Positions 23,732 to 24,078 of a stretch of DNA of 24,078 nucleotides are shown here, piece by piece. The stretch lies in assembly GCA_900547595.1 (NCBI GenBank), contig URHE01000025.1, positions 1 to 24,078 of the forward strand, written 5' to 3'. The stretch's first letter is position 1, and each line of letters opens with the position of its first letter. The DNA comes from an uncultured Desulfovibrio sp. GTDB lineage: Bacteria; Desulfobacterota; Desulfovibrionia; Desulfovibrionales; Desulfovibrionaceae. A program made the position numbers and the translations under genes. The notes under the pieces were generated by a model that saw only the letters and a program-made list of their open reading frames with translations, did not search any database and was not told the origin of the DNA.

Positions 23732-23829
23732 CCTACACCACATTGGAGAATTATTCAAGACACAATCTAGAGGTCCTCCCCCTCCGGCGCCATGCGGCGC
23801 GCCGCGCGGCTTCGGGGACGCGCCGCGCC

Positions 23830-24078
23830 TCAGCGCCTGCCGCCGAACAGACCGCCCAGAAGCCCGCGCAGGAGCGTCTTGCCGATCTCGCGGCCGACGG
23901 TCGTGGTGACCGTGCGCGTGGTCTGCCTGACCACGGAGCCGAAAATATCGCCCATATCCACGCCCGACTCCTTCCGCGCCTTGCGCTCCGCCGCTTCCCG
24001 GCGCCGGGCCTCGGCCTCGGCCTTGCGGAGCGCGGCCTCCTGACGCGCGCGCTCGCGCTCGGCGGCCCTGGCGGCGTC
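23830..24078 (-). CDS. C-terminus of a HerA-like (DUF853) helicase
   Basis: The last 82 residues plus stop of a larger protein; the rest lies beyond the window. The segment begins with a charged Ala/Arg/Glu coiled-coil (RQEAALRKAEAEARRREAAE) and ends VTTTVGREIGKTLLRGLLGG then LFGGRR. This glycine/arginine tail preceded by a GDIFGSVVRQTTRTV helix is typical of the bipolar DNA helicase HerA-like / YjgR family (DUF853). The ATPase motifs are outside the window, so the call rests on this tail only. Codon use matches neighbours. Confidence 0.6.
   Translation of the reverse strand, partial: DAARAAERERARQEAALRKAEAEARRREAAERKARKESGVDMGDIFGSVVRQTTRTVTTTVGREIGKTLLRGLLGGLFGGRR

Noticed and set aside
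1..24078. CRISPR array, tRNA, rRNA, insertion sequence or prophage
   Set aside because: No regularly spaced repeats with unique spacers, no cloverleaf-like or rRNA-like sequence, and no transposase, integrase or phage structural proteins were seen.

Overview
The window is a high-GC bacterial chromosome segment that looks like a Desulfovibrionaceae (Desulfovibrio-like) genome. The pointers are the fliK-flgD-flgE hook cluster next to a compact flagellin with a clear sigma-54 promoter, a radical SAM protein fused to a DUF2344 domain, paired CBS/ACT protein and LarC-like genes, and very GC-rich codon use. This assignment is inferred from gene content; no search was run. No phage, insertion sequence, CRISPR array, tRNA or rRNA was seen.

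Layout. Positions 1-1.7 kb (minus strand) hold a cobalamin-type ABC importer: the 5' part of the ATPase gene and a complete FecCD/BtuC permease gene. Upstream of them lies a complete control region: a sigma-70 promoter with 17-bp spacing, a cobalamin riboswitch aptamer, several hairpins, and a strong intrinsic terminator just before btuC. A D-2-hydroxyacid dehydrogenase follows (1747-2676, minus). Positions 2.9-8.0 kb carry the hook operon fliK-flgD-flgE (plus). After flgE comes a dense palindrome array with a 30-bp direct repeat, then a brnT-brnA toxin-antitoxin operon with its own AT-rich promoter and operator, then the flagellin gene behind a near-consensus sigma-54 promoter.

Positions 10.4-14.7 kb contain rnc (minus), a small unknown protein, the radical SAM/DUF2344 fusion, and a 75-residue unknown protein. 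A CBS-ACT protein (minus) and a divergent LarC-like protein (plus) are transcribed apart from each other. LarC runs tail-to-tail into a pair of ABC-2 permeases (minus) that lack a nearby ATPase. Positions 19.2-21.7 kb encode a two-gene exopolysaccharide or O-antigen unit: a GT4 glycosyltransferase followed by a polyprenyl-phosphate sugar transferase. A TauE/SafE permease, panD, an unknown 140-residue protein and the C-terminus of a HerA-like helicase complete the window, all on the minus strand.

Themes. Two motility transcription units, hook and flagellin, are separated by a toxin-antitoxin pair and a repeat array. Two copies of another palindromic element abut, and appear to supply, the TAG stop codons of unrelated minus-strand genes. 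The most unusual items are the degenerate LarC homologue, the lower-GC insert in FlgE, the palindrome families, the riboswitch leader, and a putative ribbon-helix-helix protein gene preceded by three phased GCATGG boxes.
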